In this document: positions 34,415 through 44,754 of the stretch, in pieces | Layout of the letters: each line of letters begins with the position of its first letter | Position numbering within the stretch: position 1 is the stretch's first letter | Origin: Fomitopsis serialis | Lineage: Eukaryota > Basidiomycota > Agaricomycetes > Polyporales > Fomitopsidaceae | DNA: 64,000 bases | Assembly: GCF_022376445.1 (NCBI RefSeq) | Contig: NW_025955061.1 | Location: 84,758 to 148,757, forward strand | Direction: 5' to 3' | Notes under the pieces: generated by a model | The model's database searches: none | What the model was told of the DNA's origin: nothing | Seen by the model: the letters and a program-made list of their open reading frames with translations, nothing else | Program-made: the position numbers and the translations under genes

Positions 34415-35024
34415 TCACCAACGCGACCAACGCCAATCCGTACCGTCCAGGAACCATCTCGGCGGTCCCTTCAGGTCTAGAGCTTGTCGTACAAGCTCAA
34501 TCTCGTCCTCCGAAGGCAAATCCCTCCTCTTCAGGTCGAAGTTCGAATACACCTGAACGATCAGACTTGAAGACTCCATACTTCCGAGGAGCGTGGACTG
34601 CAGGCCGAGCAGGTCGCTGGGAGTACAAGCGCCACACTCCTTGCAGATGGCGGCCAATGCTCGCTCCATGCATTCGCAGTCGTAAAGTCCGCGCTCCCAT
34701 TTCTTCACCAGCTTGTGACCCGTGCGTATTCGAGGAGGAAATCTCGAGGTGCTCGCCAGCCATAGCGCATGGTGGGCGCTTTGTACGCGACTCGGCGTGA
34801 AGGAACCAGCAGGCGGGGGAGCGTAACAAAGGGCTCCACTACAGTGAGATATGACTCAACCTAAGTTAAGTCAATAAGGGTCGTCATCGACCTAAGCTTG
34901 GACTCACCTGTTCGTATCTCAGTCTGCCCTTTGTGAACGCGAACGGTCGATGGAGCTTGCATTTGCTGCCGGGCGGGTCGAGGCTTGGTAGTATAATGGA
35001 GAGCGATGAACATTTCTTCTCCAT
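34415..35024 (-). CDS. Array family, copy F (one frame break)
   Basis: The start at 35024 gives MEKKCSSLSIILPSLDPPG, then KLHRPFAFTKGRLRYEQ. Exon 2 reads VEPFVTLPRLLVPSRRVAYK, APTMRYGWRAPRDFLLEYA. Near 34,718 one base is missing (CGGGTCACAAG where the relatives need another base for R-S-H-K-L). The frame then continues with LVKKWERGLYDCE, LIVQVYSNFDLKRRDLPSED and KGPPRWFLDGTDWRWSRW. Probably intact if the gap is a sequencing error. Confidence 0.65.
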
Positions 35025-35209
35025 AGCAGAACATGTAGTAGACTCGGAAAGGACGTGTACTAGTAGCTACGTCGTTGGTGGGTGTAGGGCGAAACACTGA
35101 GAGCGAACACGGTCGGAGACAGTTGGAAGCAAGCGTCGAGCGATGCCATGATCGAGCTTACAGCCGCGACTCGGAGAATCGAGCGCCATTGTACTCAGTT
35201 GAACTCTGG

Positions 35210-35220
35210 GATCTGAGATC
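35210..35220. promoter_or_regulatory. GATCTGAGATC element upstream of copy F
   Basis: It is identical to the element at 27169 and lies 186 bases upstream of the copy F start. Confidence 0.4.
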
Positions 35221-35793
35221 CTGCTGCGGAGCCACAACGACAAGGCTCCGGCCTTGTTCCGTATTTGGTAATCATCTAGATCCCACCAGTGGAGGGAGCA
35301 CATACCGGGATAACTTGAGCCTCTCAAGCTCCGGGGACTCAAAGGAACCACTGTCTTTCATGTCGACATCTGATAGTGCTACTTACTAGCCACTGTTGCG
35401 TGAAGTACATCACTGCATGATAACAACGAGACTCCGCACATTCAAGCCACGGCTGGATCCGGCGATGCCAGTGCATGTCGAAGCTAGCTTGAATCATTAC
35501 TAGTGAGATCAGCGAGTTGAGGAGGCAAGAAGAGAAGCGTCTGAAAGTTCTTGTATAGCGTAGTAAATAATGCAAGATACATGTAAGTGAATCTATGATA
35601 CAAGATGCGCGAGCCTGAGAAAAACTTGTATGCGCAAGCGACGAGCTAGTGCACACGATCTGCCAGGTACCGTCGACGAGTTAGGAAGGCCAGAGGTCCA
35701 TCGTGTCAGCACAAATCAGGACATTGAGCGCAAAAATTGGGCGTACCTTGAAGAGGAGACGAAGAGGCAGTGGGAGCCTGCATCCTCATGGCA

Positions 35794-36404
35794 TCACCAA
35801 GATGACCAGCGCCAGTCAAACCCGTCCAAGACCCACCTAGGAGGCCCTTCGAGATGCAAGGCGTTCCGTATCAGCTCGATAGCATCGTCCGACGGCAAGT
35901 CCCCCCGCTTCAAGTCGTAGTTGGTGTATACCGAGATGATGAGCGTTGTGTGCTCCATGCCGCCCAGGAGCGTGGAGCCTAGCTTCAGCAAAGTATTGGG
36001 GATCGACGTGCCACATTTCTTGTTGATAGTAGCCACCGCTCGGTTCATGGTTTCGACCTCACTAAGATCGCGACCATACTGTCTCGTCAACTTATGTGAC
36101 TACACATAGTCGAGGAGAAAGTCTCGGGGAGCGAGCCACGCATAGCGCATGACGGGTGGCTTGTACACGAGTCCGCGGGAAGGGATCAGGACACGGGGTA
36201 GTGTGTCGAAAGGCTCAGCGGCGACTATGTGGCCCTCAACCTAAAGGAAGTCAGTGACGAAGTTCAATCAGACATCGAGATATTCACCTGGTCGTATCTT
36301 GGCCTAACTTTCGTGAATGCGAACGGCCGATGGAGCTTGCGTTTAGTTCCCGGCGGATCGAGAGTTGGAAGGTCAATGGACCGAGAGGATCGGTGTTTCT
36401 GCAT
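35794..36404 (-). pseudogene. Array family, copy G (in-frame stop)
   Basis: The start at 36404 gives MQKHRSSRSIDLPTLDPPG, near-identical to copy D, and KLHRPFAFTKVRPRYDQ. Exon 2 keeps AEPFDTLPRVLIPSR and APRDFLLDY, then has a TAG at 36100-36102 in place of the Arg of YARSHKL. The rest is open: LTRQYGRDLSEVETMN, IISVYTNYDLKRGDLPSDD and EGPPRWVLDGFDWRWSSW. The nine bases around the stop differ from copy D by six transitions. Confidence 0.65.
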
Positions 36405-36719
36405 GATAGGGTGGTACTCTGAAATGATGCGACTTCGCTTATGCTGTGGCTGATGCACGGATGCATCCGTGGGAAATGTGGCCAAGGCGTGTAAGTGACG
36501 CAGACTCAGTTTGTCATGTAGTTGGCAAGTACTGCGGTACGTAGGTCGTCAACGACTCCTGCTCACCATTCAACAGCCGTATGACTTATGCAAGCGCAGG
36601 TGTACATGCAACGAATTGAATATATGATACAAAGGAACAGGCGGGGCGACGGACTAGCAACGACTCGACTCTACGAGCGAAAGCAAACACGACGAAGAGG
36701 CCTGTAGGAGGTCTGAAGG

Positions 36720-37330
36720 GCACGCTCGACACCATCCAAGTTCACGTCAACAGGAGCACCGCGAAGGACATATGTCAGGCGTACCGTGATACGACGTGGA
36801 AGAGGTGGCGAGAGACCTGTCTCGTCCTCAGACGGCAAGTCCCTTCGCTTTAAGTCGAACTTCGAGCATAGTGACTGATCAAACTGAAGGGATCCAAGTT
36901 CCCTGAGAGCGTGGGACGTACCTAGAGGTCGCTGGGCGTGGCAGCGCTTGTTGATAGTAACCAATGCCCGGTCCACTGAGATTGCGCCCCCATTTTCTCG
37001 TTAGCTTAAGCTGTCTCTCCACGCGTAATCAAGGAGGAAGTCTCGTTGTGCGCGCCATCGGTAGCGCATGATAGGCGGCTTGCACACGACTCGGCGAGAA
37101 GGCACGAGAAGAGAGGTAGCGCGACGAACGGTTCAGCGACTCAGACTGTCAGATACGCCTCGGTCTAGACAAGTTAGTAAGGAGAATGCATGTAAGCTTT
37201 GGCTGGACGCTCACCTTTTTATGAATCAGCCTGGTCAAACGGTCTTGGTGAATGCGAGCGGCTGCTGGAGAACACCCACGAGATTGGTGGCCTTCACTTC
37301 GATTTTGACTGGCTCGATGCTGAGTGCGTA
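36720..37330 (-). pseudogene. Array family, copy H (decayed)
   Basis: Recognisable pieces on the minus strand are QQPLAFTKT (exon 1 core PFAFTK) near 37,240, CKPPIMRYRW near 37,070, LTRKWGRNLSG near 36,990 and SKFDLKRRDLPSEDET near 36,840. Several stops and frame changes separate them, and the GPP.WYLDG end is missing or scrambled. Confidence 0.55.
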
Positions 37331-37761
37331 GGTGGCCAGGTAGTGAGTCGCGCCAACATTCGCGGGCAGCGCATTCCAACGTCAGCCATCTTCAATATCG
37401 CTATTACCATATTCCATTGACTCAGTTCTCTATGGCGGCGTCGGCATCTGAACAGACTATGTAAGTGACTGATTCGTACGACCGCCCGAGCGATATCTTG
37501 AGCTCACCTAGCTTAACGAGACGATGCTGAACGTCAGGCAATCGCTTACCACAGTACATATTCTTGACACAACGTTTCAATCAAGCAATGATACAATACA
37601 ACACATACTGTACACCGTAGCAGGGCGATGAAACGCAACTATCCAAGAGAGCAGTACAATGTCCAAAAGAGCCGAAAGGCGTGCTAAAGCAGCTTTGTTC
37701 AGCTAACACCGCCAACAATGTGGTAACGCCCACTTACCACAATGATAGCCATGCGAGCTAT

Positions 37762-38388
37762 TCACCGTTCCTCCCAAATCCCATCGCAACAATCCAGATA
37801 CCACTTCGGTCGACCCTCAACACCCAAACGCTCCCGTATCTTCTCAACTGTCTCGTCGGACAAGATATCCCCGCGCTTCACGTCATAGTTCGAATAAAGC
37901 GCTACGAGTAACGTTATGCCATCCTTCGCCCCGACGAGCGATCCGCGAAGATAGAGAAAGTCTGGACTGATATCTTGGGCTAAGTCGTCGGTCCTGATCA
38001 TCGCACAGAGTGCTCTCCTCAACGTCCAGTGGAGATTGATCCCGCCACGAGCCCTTTTGACTAGTTTGTGCTTCTTTGCGAAGTCGAGCATGGTCTTTTG
38101 CGGAGCGGGCCAAGCATAGAACATGCGAGGCGGCCGCCATGCATAACGACTGCTCGGTATAAGAAGACGTGGAAGCGTATCGAACGGCTTCATATGAGGG
38201 AATGCCTTCAGGAGCTGGAGAGAAAGCCAGTCAATCTAAAGGCGCAGAATATCAACCTACAACATACGTACTTTGCAACGATCTGGTCTTTGCTTGGTAA
38301 ACGCGAACGGGATGGTGAGCTTGCGTTGCGTGCCCGGGGGATCGAGCGAGCTCAGTTGTACAGTTCGAGAAGAGTAAGGCATGTCCAT
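37762..38388 (-). CDS. Array family, copy I (intact)
   Basis: The start at 38388 gives MDMPYSSRTVQLSSLDPPG, then RKLTIPFAFTKQRPDRCK. An intron of about 60 bases follows. Exon 2 reads LLKAFPHMKPFDTLPRLLIP, RPPRMFYAWPAPQKTMLDFA, LLVALYSNYDVKRGDILSDE and EGRPKWYLDCCDGIW, with the stop at 37762. The frame is open. It is closest to copy J. Soluble, about 185 residues, function unknown. Confidence 0.7.
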
Positions 38389-38759
38389 GATGGCGTCCAC
38401 AGGGCAGGGGATTTACTGGGACGTGCAAGATGTTCGAGTACTATGGAAAGGGGATGCGGGAACTGAACAAAAGGGGACAGAAGGGGAGGTGGCTTCGGTG
38501 TGGCCACACGGCCTTCGCGACTGAACCGAAAGTGATCGGCAATTGTGGCTGCACTGCCGGTGTGGCTCTGCCGCCGTACTTATCCTGTAAGTAACTTACC
38601 ACTACTCATGCGACACGCAATTATTTGCATACAGGCTTACATACGAAATAGTCAACATGATCGCTGGAGCAGCACATTCGGAAAAGACAGGGACGATGCA
38701 AGCCGACGCTAACCATGCAAAGATGAGTGACAGCTATGAGTGCACTGCTCTTTCAAGTT

Positions 38760-38910
38760 TCCCTCATCGCCGGGATCGTATGTCGAAAGCCAGGTATCAA
38801 TCTGGCGGGCCCTCAAATCCCGAATAGCACTTGTAGACTTTTACCTCGACCATATTGTCACCAGGAAGGGACTTCTGCTGCACGTCGCAGTTCCTGTATG
38901 AGATCGTAAA
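38760..38910 (-). pseudogene. Array family, 3' fragment
   Basis: The minus strand reads YRNCDVQQKSLPGDNMVE, then FEGPPD, a TGA, and YLAFD. This aligns with the YTNYDLKR.DLPSDEMVE and MEGPPKWYLDG blocks of copy J. Only the C-terminal third remains. It is separate from the decayed copy just upstream, which has its own version of this block. Confidence 0.5.
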
Positions 38911-39169
38911 CATTGGTGAGTTCTTCTCTACTACGATAGATCCATGGCAAATCTGGAGCCAAATGGTTACCCAGGCGTCTTGATCCGTGGTATGGACAGG
39001 CTACGACGTGCTATGATATCCCTACCAAATCGTGCTGCTGTGCTCAGGCTTTGCCGCACAGTCTGGCGCTTTCGTTCTTCAGGCGCAGCAGTGTCAGGCC
39101 ATCCGTAGAGCATGTGATGGCGCCGGCGCGTACATCGGCGAGCGACCTAACTGGAAGTCAAGAGGTGTT

Positions 39170-39720
39170 ATGTCGGTACATCGTGCAAGCGGCTTGTACA
39201 TACCTGTCGCATAACAGGTAGACAACGCCACCCGACGGGAGGCCCCTCTGCCCCAAGTCGTACTTCGTATACAACAGCAGATTGACGAGCGTCGTAAGCT
39301 CCCGAGTCCATATCGCCCTAGAGTCCGGAGCGTACTAACTGGAATAAGCATCAGGAATCAGAGCACCGCATCTCTTGTTAATAGGAGCCGTCGCTCGATT
39401 CGTGGTATCGAACTTGCTGAAGCCGCAACCATATTATCTCGTCAACTAACGCGCGTGGTGGAGACGCATGTCTTGAGATGCGAACCACGCATAGCGTATG
39501 ACGGACTTGTATACGAGTCGATTTGAGCGATTTGAGCACGGTATCAAGTGTCGAAACGCTGTGCGGCGACTAAATAGGCATTAACCCAGTGAAAAGATTC
39601 AATTGAGCGTACGCACACTCAATTGCTCATATCTCGCGTCTGACCTGCCTGTATGCGAAGGGACGGTGAAGTGAGTCAGTACGTCGAAAGAGCGGAGGAA
39701 GGAAGGGTATTCCGAATACA
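39170..39720 (-). pseudogene. Array family, copy K (decayed)
   Basis: Pieces on the minus strand are SLHRPFAYRQVRREI (exon 1), VYKSVIRYAWFASQDMRLHH, FSKFDTTNRATAPINKRCGA, LIPDAY and LLLYTKYDLGQRGLPSGG. These match copies D and G in order, but stops and frame changes interrupt them. Confidence 0.55.
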
Positions 39721-40252
39721 TGAACTTTGTAAGAGTCGAGACCAGTACCGAGTTCAGACCATGTACAACCTCGTCGAGAGACTCCAACGTGCCTGCTAGC
39801 TGGTCAATTATCAGTATGACCTCTCGGACGCCGTCGCTGGAACACAAACCTGAGTAAGAACCGTATCAACATTGCGAATCAGCGCGCGCCGACGTCAACC
39901 TTGGTACGTTCAACGTTCACCACTGCCGGTTCTTCCTGAGCGTAGTATCTTTTCCTGGCCGTGGTTGAAACAGACGATCTATTCCGATGGTTGACAAGTC
40001 AATTAAACACCCCAGCCTTGACGGTACGAAACAACGTCAGACGATACCAGAAGCATTGAATCGATGACCATGTAATAGTACATTGCATATCTTACACCGT
40101 AGCAGAGCTGCCCGTGACTGTCCAATGAGATACAGAACCCGACAGAAGAGACGTGAATCATGAAGTCGTGCTGAACATACCCAAAATTCAGGAAGCGGAT
40201 GTGTCAAAGCAGTGACGACGACTTACAGAGATGCGGACAAGACTAGATTCCC

Positions 40253-40850
40253 TCATCGTTCCTCCCAACACCACCGATAGCCATCTAAATACCACTTCGG
40301 CGGTCCCTCCATGCCCAAGCGCTGTCCAATCTTCTCAACCATCTCGTCAGACGGGAGGTCTTCGCGCTTCAAGTCGTAGTTCGTGTAGACGGAGACGAGG
40401 ATTGTCGAACCATCTGTCATCCCAATGGGTGACAGGTTGATCCAGAGGTAGCTTGGATTGATGCTTGCTACGCCGTCGCCGCGAATCATAGCATGTAGCG
40501 CCTCATACATGGTCGCGGTCAGGCTGAGTTTGCGCCGAGCCCGCCTAGCCAGCTTGTTCTTCTTTGCGTAGTCGAGCAGGACCTTCTCCGGGGCCGGCCA
40601 TGCATAAAACAAGCGGGGCGGTCGCCATGCATATCGACTACTGGGGATGAGAATTCGAGGGAGCGTATCGAATGGTTTCATGTGGCGCACGGCCTTTAGG
40701 ACCTAAGAGGAGTAAATCAATATCTTGTGCGCACGAAAACCGACGGCGCGACGTATATACCTCGTCCTCATCCGGTGTTCGCTCACTAAATGCGAACGGA
40801 GCGGGGAGCCGACGACGTGTACCCGGGGGGTCGAGCGAGCTCAACTGCAT
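40253..40850 (-). CDS. Array family, copy J (intact)
   Basis: The start at 40850 gives MQLSSLDPPGTRRRLPAPFA, FSERTPDEDE, then an intron of about 60 bases. Exon 2 reads VLKAVRHMKPFDTLPRILIP, RPPRLFYAWPAPEKVLLDYA, LTATMYEALHAMIRGDGVAS, LVSVYTNYDLKREDLPSDE and MEGPPKWYLDGYRWCWEER. The frame is fully open and this is the clearest example of the family consensus. No membrane segment or known domain. Confidence 0.7.
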
Positions 40851-41359
40851 GGCTCGATTTGAAGTTTGCGAGAATGAGGATGCCTTAGAGGGATCAACAC
40901 CGCCTTGCGACTCGCGGTGGGAGGTGGGGAGAGGTCAGGTTGTGTTGGACTGAACTGAGGCGCCGAGCGACCCAATATCATCATGGCAGCGATCGAACTG
41001 TGGGAAACCTCGGCCCGCGACGGGCCCGATCTGTGGCTTGCATACTGGCGACGTCACTGACTCACAACTTGAACGAACCAGTCCCCCGAGTCCTTCAACT
41101 TGCAATGAATCACTGGAAATAATTCGGTCGACCATACGTTGGCAATGCGCTCACTCCAACACAAAGCTCCTTCATCAACGTACTCTGACACCTGCTGTCA
41201 TTTATGATGTGGTGCGCATGTGGCGGACACATGCTCACAACATGGATAGCCTAAGACGATTTCCATTCCAGACGATTCACTACTAGTACAGCCTCAGGAT
41301 CGTGTCGAGAGTGTTGAGATAAAGTTATATACAATGTAACCATGTGATTGCGTAGAGAC

Positions 41360-42516
41360 TCATTCCAGCGTACCCTCTTTGCTGTGCTTGACTTTCGTCC
41401 ACAGGATCTTGAATTGAGTATGGAAATCGGTATTCTCGGCGTTCAGGACGGTCCAGATGGGACTCGTGTATACTGGAACACTTGAGAACGACTGGTTGAC
41501 TGGCAGAGGATCACCGAATTTTGGTGTGTGATCCACGTCGTACTTGAGAACCCGGAAGTGAAGGCCTACATGGCACATAATGTGGATCTCCGTCTCCGCC
41601 GGATATTCGTGAAACGCGAACTGAGCTTGCTGGAGAGTTTGATTCACCATGTTCTCGAACGCGATTTCGAGCGCATGGTACCCATCTGGCCCCTTGTCTT
41701 TCTTGCCCTCGATGGCGACGCGCTTGCATTCATGTAGGAACAGCGGTCGATCATAACCGGGGTGGGGGTCGAAAAAGGTCATACGAGTAGTGAAGTCTGG
41801 TGTCCGCCGCGGATCTCTTGCCCTGCGCTGTGCTTCGTCTTGCTGCTTTGTACGCCTTGCCGTGGACGGTGCCTCTGTGGACTGTGAGGAGAGCAACGAG
41901 GAGACTCCGCTAATGGTGATGTGACGATAGCGCTCTGCAAGTTCGTCGTCGAGCAGCTGCTGATTGGCGGTCTGCGCGCCAGAGGTAAGATGCGCGCTGA
42001 TGGAGTCTCCGTGCTGGTTCGTGGCCGTGGGCTCCGCCGTGAGCTCGCTCAGAGCTTGTGAGGACGAGGTGCCTGTGCTCGACGTCGAGATCATCAGCGC
42101 GACTTGCACGGCATCATCTAGATCATCTTCTACGTCTGATCCAGTCGCATCGTCCGGAGCCTGCGGCACCTCTGGTTCCTGATCCTGGACGCTCTGACTG
42201 CGCGTCCTTCGGTCTGTAAAAGGGAAAAATCATGTGAGCAGGTTGAGACTAAGCTGCGCCATAGATTCGCGAACGTACTGGTAGGCTCAGGGACCTCTTT
42301 GTAATTGTGTGGCAAGCTCATCGTGAGCTGGGGGTTCGTCCTGATAGTGTAAGGCTTGCCTGCGCAGCTTTGCATGGAGGCCCACGATAGGCCGGCGTTC
42401 GTGAAGGGGTGCATGTCGGATTCCAGCTCGTGGTTCGGGAAGTCTTCAGCTAGCCTGTTCATGTACTTCATCTCGGCTTGCCGAGTAGTGACAACCGTGG
42501 ACGGCCAGTTAGCCAT
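41360..42516 (-). CDS. P2: paralogue of P1
   Basis: The start at 42516 reads MANWPSTVVTTRQAEMKYMN, then DFPNHELESDMHPFTNAGLS. The intron falls at the same position and phase as in P1; the next residues are NRRTRSQSVQD. A Ser/Thr/Asp-rich spacer precedes DPRRTPDFTTRM, RPLFLHECKRVA, QAQFAFHEYPAETEIHIMC, HVGLHFRVLKYDVDH, VLNAENTDFHTQFKILW. The frame is open. The PD...HExK signature matches P1. It is divergent with copy L, 483 bases apart. Function unknown; a nuclease-like fold is an inference only. Confidence 0.65.
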
Positions 42517-42630
42517 GACTGACCTGTCGGCTTGGGGCGTGAAAGATGAAAGTTGGGGGATATGTATGTCAGATGTGCGATACGTTATATTCAAGACAGC
42601 GTGATCACTCTGTGGTCTTCTCGGAATTGT

Positions 42631-42648
42631 CCGTGGCCGCGGCCACGG
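42631..42648. promoter_or_regulatory. 18-bp perfect GC palindrome between P2 and copy L
   Basis: CCGTGGCCG-CGGCCACGG reads the same on both strands. It sits 115 bases upstream of the P2 start and 350 upstream of copy L, in their shared divergent promoter. Confidence 0.4.
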
Positions 42649-42999
42649 GGGAGAAGATTAGCCGTGCACCGGTTTCATGAGGTCTTCTTCCACATTTGAA
42701 CAGTCGTTTGTGTCCCGTGTGGCTGTGACCACACTGATGGTCAACTAACAATGGGTCAGTAAGCTATTGTCCCCCGAAAATGGTAAACTTCAGAAGAACG
42801 TAGACAACAGTCCGGAGTTCAACCAATCACAGACAGCGCAGCAGAAGCGAGAATGAAGAAGACGCATGGAATAGCGAAGTGCCGCCGGCGCCGCCGCAGA
42901 CCATGGAGATTATCGGTCTCCCAACAGATCATCACATATAAGGACTGAGGTCGCTACGACCGCCCACCTATCCTAGAACTATCCCGTGATAACCTCGCG

Positions 43000-43750
43000 A
43001 TGATGCAGAGCATCAAGGTCGATACCGTAGACACTTCCGAATTGACAATCGACGGATTGACGCCACCCCTCCTCCCGACGGAGAATGGCTGGCTTACAAA
43101 CAAGGTGTGTACGCTCGACTTTGCCCTAAACAACAGACTCACCTGGTGGTACATTGAAGGATATCAAGAAGATCATGGATGACGAGCCCCTTCCGAGGCT
43201 TCCCCTGATCCTCGTTCCCAGCCACGAGCTCATCATGAAGCCTCCTGTGATGCACTATGCGTGGCCTATTGACGTTGACGGCCTCCTCATTTTTGCAGAG
43301 GAGCGAGGGCTGACTGCTCGTCGCGTCAACGAGGCAGATCCCTTCCACGAGAACGAATATCAGAAACGCGAGGACGAGGAAGCAGAGAAGAACGAAGACG
43401 ATGAGGACGAGGACGAAGACGAGGAAGAAGTGGAGGAAGCGAGTGAGGATACCGACATCATACTCACCGAAACCTCTTACAACGCGCTGCGCGTCATGGC
43501 CGAGGAGGCAGGGGCCAAAGTCCCCACTGACTTGCTGAAAGTCGCTGTGGGGGCGCATAACGCCACGAAGCGCGGAGAGTCGACGATCGTTTCTTTCTAT
43601 ACCAACTTCGACCTTCATCGCACCGATCTTCCGCTCTTGAACGAGATCGAGAAGCTTCGCAACGCACTCCGAATGCAAAACGAAGGGCCACCCAAATGGT
43701 ACTTGGATGCTTCGGAGTACAGGTGGACGCCATGGGCAGGGCGTTGGTAA
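43000..43750 (+). CDS. Array family, copy L (acidic linker, intact)
   Basis: Exon 1 is MMQSIKVDTVDTSEL, ending NGWLTNK. After a short intron exon 2 opens DIKKIMDDEPLPRLPLILVP, KPPVMHYAWPIDVDGLLIFA. A linker with a long Glu/Asp run follows (43,370-43,450). The end reads STIVSFYTNFDLHRTDLP and EGPPKWYLDASEYRWTPW. The frame is open. About 230 residues, longer than D, I and J because of the linker. Divergent with P2. Confidence 0.7.
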
Positions 43751-44754
43751 ATTTCTTGAAGCCGGTTGTTTACAGGTAAGACCTTCGGACCTTCGTCAGT
43801 TCATCGAGACTTACAAAATTCAGCATACAGCTTCGTCCGTCCCTGCTAGTGTTGTGTCGCCAGTCGAATCATCGTGTGTTTCTTTCATCATGTATCACAA
43901 CTCAATGACATACCATTCTGCTTTGACGTCGTGACATATGATCACATATCATACTTTGGACTCATGCAGGAGTGGCTGGTATGCTGCCGAGTTGAGTGCT
44001 CGTGAGAGCACGTGGTTGCTCAGAGACACTGTAGTATGCACAGAGCCTGGCATCGCAGCAAAGGGGTTCACAGCGTCAAGTCGGAGCTTGTCCCCTCGCG
44101 CGTTGCAAGGCATTCCAGGCTTGATGACTGGGCGCAATCGCATACCGCAGCGCGACGTGGACCAGAACATCCGACGAGTTCAACGCTCCACGGTTGGCTC
44201 TACCGTAGCTGTTGAGTACTGAAGTGGCTGAACAAGGGGCCCTGTGGCACAATGAGACTACCAAGGCTGTATCAATACGGGAGGTCTTCGTACCTCCAAC
44301 CCTATCGAGGGTGCATGCCGTTGGCCAAGCTACCAGCCATTGTGTGAGTAAAATTGAGTACTCATAGGAGCCTTTAACACGCTTCTATCACATTGAACAA
44401 TGCCAATACTTACTACAAGTTCAGGTTGGAACGGCGATGTGCGTTTTAACCAACCGTGTCTAGTATTTACCATGCTGCCAGTGTGATGCCCTTTATCGCG
44501 CTGATGCCACCTACACCCCTTAGCTTTAGCACTCGCATCCAGGATTCTACCCAACAACTTCACGTACTGTTCATGGTGTTCATATGACTTCTGTTGACAC
44601 CGTAGAAGGCCGAGAACCTCCACACACCCCGACGAAATACTCATAGCCACGCTGGCATACGTCTCGAGATAGGTACATATGGCGTTCGAGCTCACGTCTC
44701 CAAGCAGCCTCAATACCCACTCGCTTCCAGACGTCGCAACAAAGTCTGACAATA
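43751..44754. other. Intergenic, nothing recognised
   Basis: This 1 kb spacer lies between the 3' ends of copy L and the SET gene. A minus-strand frame (44,330-44,851) overlaps the SET gene end and has no family features. Confidence 0.45.

Larger units (their letters stand above)
26283..43750. other. Array of a lineage-specific gene family (with spacers)
   Basis: Thirteen copies or fragments of one two-exon family lie here, together with the two P genes. Spacers over 300 bases in which I see no gene are 28,124-28,519, 29,021-29,512, 30,126-30,853, 31,858-32,556, 33,475-34,414, 35,025-35,793, 36,405-36,719, 37,331-37,761, 39,721-40,252, 40,851-41,359 and 42,517-42,999. They contain short AT-rich stretches and the promoter motifs listed separately. 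No transposon gene was recognised among them. Confidence 0.75.
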
